A stretch of 64,000 bases of DNA from CAVRAZ01 sp963719135 (GTDB taxonomy: Bacteria > Pseudomonadota > Gammaproteobacteria > DSM-19610): the NCBI GenBank assembly GCA_963719135.1, contig CAVRAZ010000001.1, positions 962,667 through 1,026,666 of the forward strand, given 5' to 3'. This document shows positions 60,733 to 64,000 of the stretch, piece by piece. The notes beneath the pieces are model-generated. The model saw nothing but the letters and a program-made list of their open reading frames with translations, was not told where the DNA came from and did no database searches. The number at the start of each line of letters is the position of its first letter. Position 1 is the stretch's first letter. Made by a program: the position numbers and the translations under genes.

Positions 60733-63700
60733 ACCCCCCCTTTCCACCCAGACATACACCGCCGGGAGCAGGAAAAACGTGACCAGCAGGGCGCTCACGC
60801 TGCCCCCGATGATCGTCGCGGCGAGCGGCTGATAGAGGGCGCCGCCGCCTCCGAGCCCAGCATGAGCGGCAACACGCCGCGACCGTGGTCAGCGAGGTCA
60901 TCACGATGGCCCGGAGCCGCTGGCGGCCACCCAGCATCACCGCTTCCTCGAGCGGGTGCCCTTCCTCCCGGAACTTCTGAATCGCGGCGATCTTGACCAC
61001 CGCGTCGTTGTCGCTGATCCCGATCATCACGACCATGCCGATCAGGGAGACCACGTTGATGCTCTGGCCGGTGATCCAGAGCATCAGCAATCCGCCCACC
61101 GCGGCGAGCGGGACCGTGATCATCACCACCATCGGGGTGGTGAAGGAGGCGAATTCCCCCGCGAGCACCAGGTACATGAGCAACGCCGCCAGCAGGCCGA
61201 CCAGCACGAGCTGGCGGGTGGTGCGCTGCTGCTCGGTGTCGGCGCCGGTCACCTGCCAGGTCACTCCCGGGGGGCTGGCGATACTCGACACCAGGCGCGA
61301 CACGTCCTGACTGGCCCGGGCGGTGCCGCCCCGCTCGACCGCGGCCTCGACCACGCTGACCGGACGCTGGTTCATCCGGACCACTTCGACGGGGGCCCGG
61401 ATTTCCCGCACCGAGACCAGCTCGCCCACCGGAATGCCGCGGATCGGGGTGGCCAGCGCGGTCGGGAGGTCCTCGTTGGCGTTCCCGGCGAAACGGACCG
61501 TGATCGGGGTGCGGCGGTCGGTTTCCCGGAACTCGCCCGAGGCAACGCCGCCTAACCCGCCCGCCAGGGCGTTGGCCACCGCCTCCACGGTGAGCCCGTA
61601 GCGGGCGATCCGCTCCCGCTCCAGGGTGACTTCGATGGTCGGCTGGGTGGTGCTGAACGCGCTCCGCACGTCGGCCAGCTCGGCGAGTCCGGCCAGCCGG
61701 GCTCGCACCGAATCGGCCCAGCGGGCGGCTTCGTCCGGCCGGGGTGCCGACACTTCGACCCGCACCACCCGGCCCTCCCGCCCGATCAGGCTGCCGAACT
61801 CCGACTGTCCCGCGAGGTCGAGGGTCAGCGACCCCGCCGCGAGATCCGGGACCGCGGCGCGGAGTGCGTCGGCGAATGCCGCTCCGCTCCTCCCTCGGGA
61901 ACCGGGATGATGAGCTGGGCGGTGGCGCTGGTGCCCGGATCGGCGCCGGCGAGCACCTCTTCGTCGGTGGCCTTCCCGATCCGCGCATAGATGCCCTCAC
62001 TCCCCAGCCGCTTCGCCGCCGCCTCGATCCGACCGGCTTGGCGGGCAGTCTCTTCGATCGCGGTGCCCTGCGGAAGGCTCAGCTCCGCGACCGCGAGCCC
62101 CTCATCGACGCTGGGAAGGATTTCCCGGGGAATCCGGATGGCGACCAGCGCGGTCGCCGCGACGGCCAGGAAGGCGATCAGGAAGACGGTGTTCTGGTGC
62201 GCCAGCGACCACGCCATGCCCCTCTCGTAGTACTCGGCGGCGGCGATGACCGGAGCGAGTGAGCGGTGAGATGAGAAGTTCCGGCCCCGCTCGACCTCGT
62301 CACCTCGGACCTCTGCACCTCTCTTCCACCGCACCATCATGACCGGCATCAGGGTGAGCGCCAGCATCAGCGAAGTCGTCAGGGTGACCGCGACACTCAG
62401 CGAGAGGTCGCGGAACAGCGCGGCCGCGAGTCCCTGCACGAACACGATCGGCCCGAACACCAGAATGGAGGTGAGGGTCCCCGCGATGAGCGGCGCGGTG
62501 AGCTCGCTCGCGGCGCGCTCGGCGGCCTCGAGATCGGAGAGTCCTTCCGATTTGTACCGGCCGGTTCCCTCGGTGACCACGATCGCGTTGTCGACCATGA
62601 GGCCGGTGCCGAGGGCGAGGCCGCCCAGGGAGAGGATGTTGATGGTGACTCCGGCCACCTGGAGAATCGTCATCGCGGTGAATACCGCGAGCGGAATCAC
62701 CAGCCCGATCGCGAACGAGGCCCGCCAGTCGCGCAGGAAGAGCCAGATCAGGAACAGCGCGAGCGCCCCGCCGACCACGATCTCCTGCCCGAGGTTGCTC
62801 AGGGCGTCGGTGACGAACTGCGCCTGGGCCGCGACCACCCGGATGGTGACCCCGGGAAACTCCCTGGAGAGTTGCTCGATCGATGCGTAGATCGACCTGG
62901 TGACCGCGACCGTGTTGGCGCCGGCGTCCTTGTAGATCACCAGTCCGACCGCGGGCTCCCCATCGAGCCGCACCGTGGTCTGCGGATCGGCCACGCCCAG
63001 GGACACCGATCCCACGTCGGCGAGGGTGATCCCGCTTCGGGTCGGCCCCACCGGGGTGCGCTCCACCTCGCCCACATCCTGGAATTCGGTGAGGGCGCGG
63101 AGGGCGAACCGGAACTGGCCCCGGCGTACCGTGCCGCCGGGCGAGCCGGCGTTGGCGGAGCGCACCGCGTTGGAGATGTCGAGGGGAGTGATGCCCAGGG
63201 AGCGGGCCTTCTCGGGATCGATGTCGATCCGGATCTCGTCCTGGGGATCGCCGACCACCGCGACGCTGGCGATGCCTTCGAGCTGCTCCAGCCGGCGGGA
63301 ATGGACCTCGATGGCGGTCCGCGCGATGGAGCGGAGGTCGCCTGTGCCCGAGAGGCCTAACACGGCAATCGGGCGCTCACCCGGGTCGCTGGTGAGCAGG
63401 GTGGGGCGCTCCGCCCGTATCCGGCAGGCTGGCCCGGGCGTTGTCGAGCCGCTCCCGCACCTGGAGGACCGTGGTGGACATGTCGGTGCCCCAGGCGAAC
63501 CGCAGGGTGGTCACCGCCTCGGCGTTGCGGCTCACCGAGCGGAGGTCGACCAGGCCGGGCGTCGCCGCCACCGCCTCCTCGATCGGCTCCGCCACGAAGC
63601 GGGAGACCTCGGTGGCGGCGGCGCCCGGATACGCGGTCCGGATGGTCAGCACCGGGAGCGAGACGTCGGGCAGCAGGGAGACCGGCATCTGCCCCAGCGA

Positions 63701-63781
63701 GACGGCGCCGAGCAGCACCATCCCCAGGACGACCGCCACGGTGGAGACCGGCCGCCGGAGCGCCGCGCGGGCGAGCGACAC
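60727..63781 (-). pseudogene. RND efflux permease A (AcrB/MdtB-like), several frameshifts
   Basis: About 3.05 kb from GTG 63781 (MSLARAALRRPVSTVAVVL) to TGA at 60727. Membrane and porter motifs are excellent: LADVGSVSLG, FLRDWRASFAIGLVIPLAVFTAM, GGLALGTGLMVDNAIVV, VIGDIN-like MVVMIGISDNDAVV, and the final LLVTFFLLPAVYVWVERGG. Four or so indels are visible, near 63400 (extra G), 61885, and two near 60870-60885. It belongs to the proton-driven drug/metal efflux class; the adaptor gene lies directly upstream. Substrate unknown. Confidence 0.85.
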
Positions 63782-64000
63782 CTAGGGTTCTTTCCGCTCG
63801 GCGCGCCGGATCACGTGGATCGGCGCATCGTGGGTCAGGGTGAGATGGCCTTCGACCAGAACCTCATCGCCCGGCTTCAGCGGGATCTGCCCGGTGGCGC
63901 TGTCGGGAAGGACTTCGTATTCGGCCCCGTTGTGGCGCCCCGGATTGATGTACACCCACTGGGCCCGGCCGTCCTTCGCGACGAAGACCAGCGGGCGGCC
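63782..64000 (-). CDS. RND periplasmic adaptor (membrane-fusion protein), C-terminal part
   Basis: The minus strand is open from the right edge to a TAG at 63782-63784 (about 72 codons). The sequence LVFVAKDGRAQWVYINPGRHN, then LKPGDEVLVEGHLTLTHDAPIHV, is the typical membrane-proximal/beta-barrel end of HlyD/AcrA-type adaptors. The permease A GTG at 63781 directly follows its stop. It would link the permeases to an outer-membrane channel not seen here. Confidence 0.82.
   Translation of the reverse strand, partial: GRPLVFVAKDGRAQWVYINPGRHNGAEYEVLPDSATGQIPLKPGDEVLVEGHLTLTHDAPIHVIRRAERKEP

Overview
The window is a high-GC (estimated by eye, about two-thirds G+C) chromosomal segment from a Gram-negative-type bacterium. 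It has OmpA-like and RND envelope proteins, several lipoproteins, an aa3/caa3-type oxidase, secreted M20/M24/tricorn peptidases, and a Ser/Thr kinase joined to TolB-like and TPR regions. This mix fits Gemmatimonadota best, but that is an inference from gene content; there is no rRNA here to settle it.

Layout. 0-2.5 kb: a Nudix hydrolase cut by the left edge, a Cys-rich repeat protein with a Met/His-rich patch, and an RsbRD-like stress-signalling domain. 2.5-7.8 kb: a compact two-gene module, an Eco57I-class adenine methyltransferase overlapping an SF2/SNF2-like helicase, probably anti-phage. 7.8-11.9 kb: a HAD phosphatase, a TPR lipoprotein, tRNA-Asn, and a MocA/XdhC pair for molybdenum-enzyme maturation. 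11.9-21.2 kb: a tightly overlapping minus-strand arginine operon (argG, P-loop protein, argC, argD, argF', argB, argE', argH, argR). Its transcarbamylase is of the N-acyl-ornithine type, so citrulline is probably made as an acyl intermediate and then deacylated. A TGCATA-type ARG box overlaps the putative argG promoter, and argR is the last gene, which predicts autoregulation.

21.3-33 kb: a PilB/GspE-type ATPase, a RidA protein, an OmpA-like protein broken by two frameshifts, EamA and AI-2E transporters, a TesA/YbbA/YbbP set, and FabI. A 21-bp tandem repeat and two related palindromic elements with 31-nt loops follow FabI. 33.2-38.1 kb: oxidase genes ctaC-D-E-F-G. 38.2-47.1 kb: an M24 peptidase, greA behind a hairpin-plus-T-run leader, a GroES-like protein, ChaN, DUF983, an M20 amidohydrolase and a tricorn-like protease.

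47.2-54.0 kb is a chromosomal integron. The integrase (broken by one frameshift) lies on the same strand as its cassettes, with the array at its 3' end. Five complete attC sites, one right half-site, one left half-site and a degenerate box next to the integrase delimit cassettes for a RelE/ParE-type toxin-antitoxin pair, a decayed alpha/beta hydrolase, two secreted NTF2-like proteins, a VapBC-like pair and a reversed HicB. The array ends in a truncated attC fused to a deleted Uma2 gene. 54-64 kb: a carboxypeptidase-regulatory-domain protein, the kinase, and an RND efflux operon (adaptor, two permeases), both permeases riddled with single-base frameshifts.

Across the whole window, a C(C/A)TAACCCG / CGGGTTA(G/T)G motif recurs far more often than base composition predicts. 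It appears in several reading frames, mostly on the coding strand, and it matches the R'' box of the attC sites. Several genes also have a TANNNT -10 element about 6 nt before the ATG, which points to leaderless transcription.
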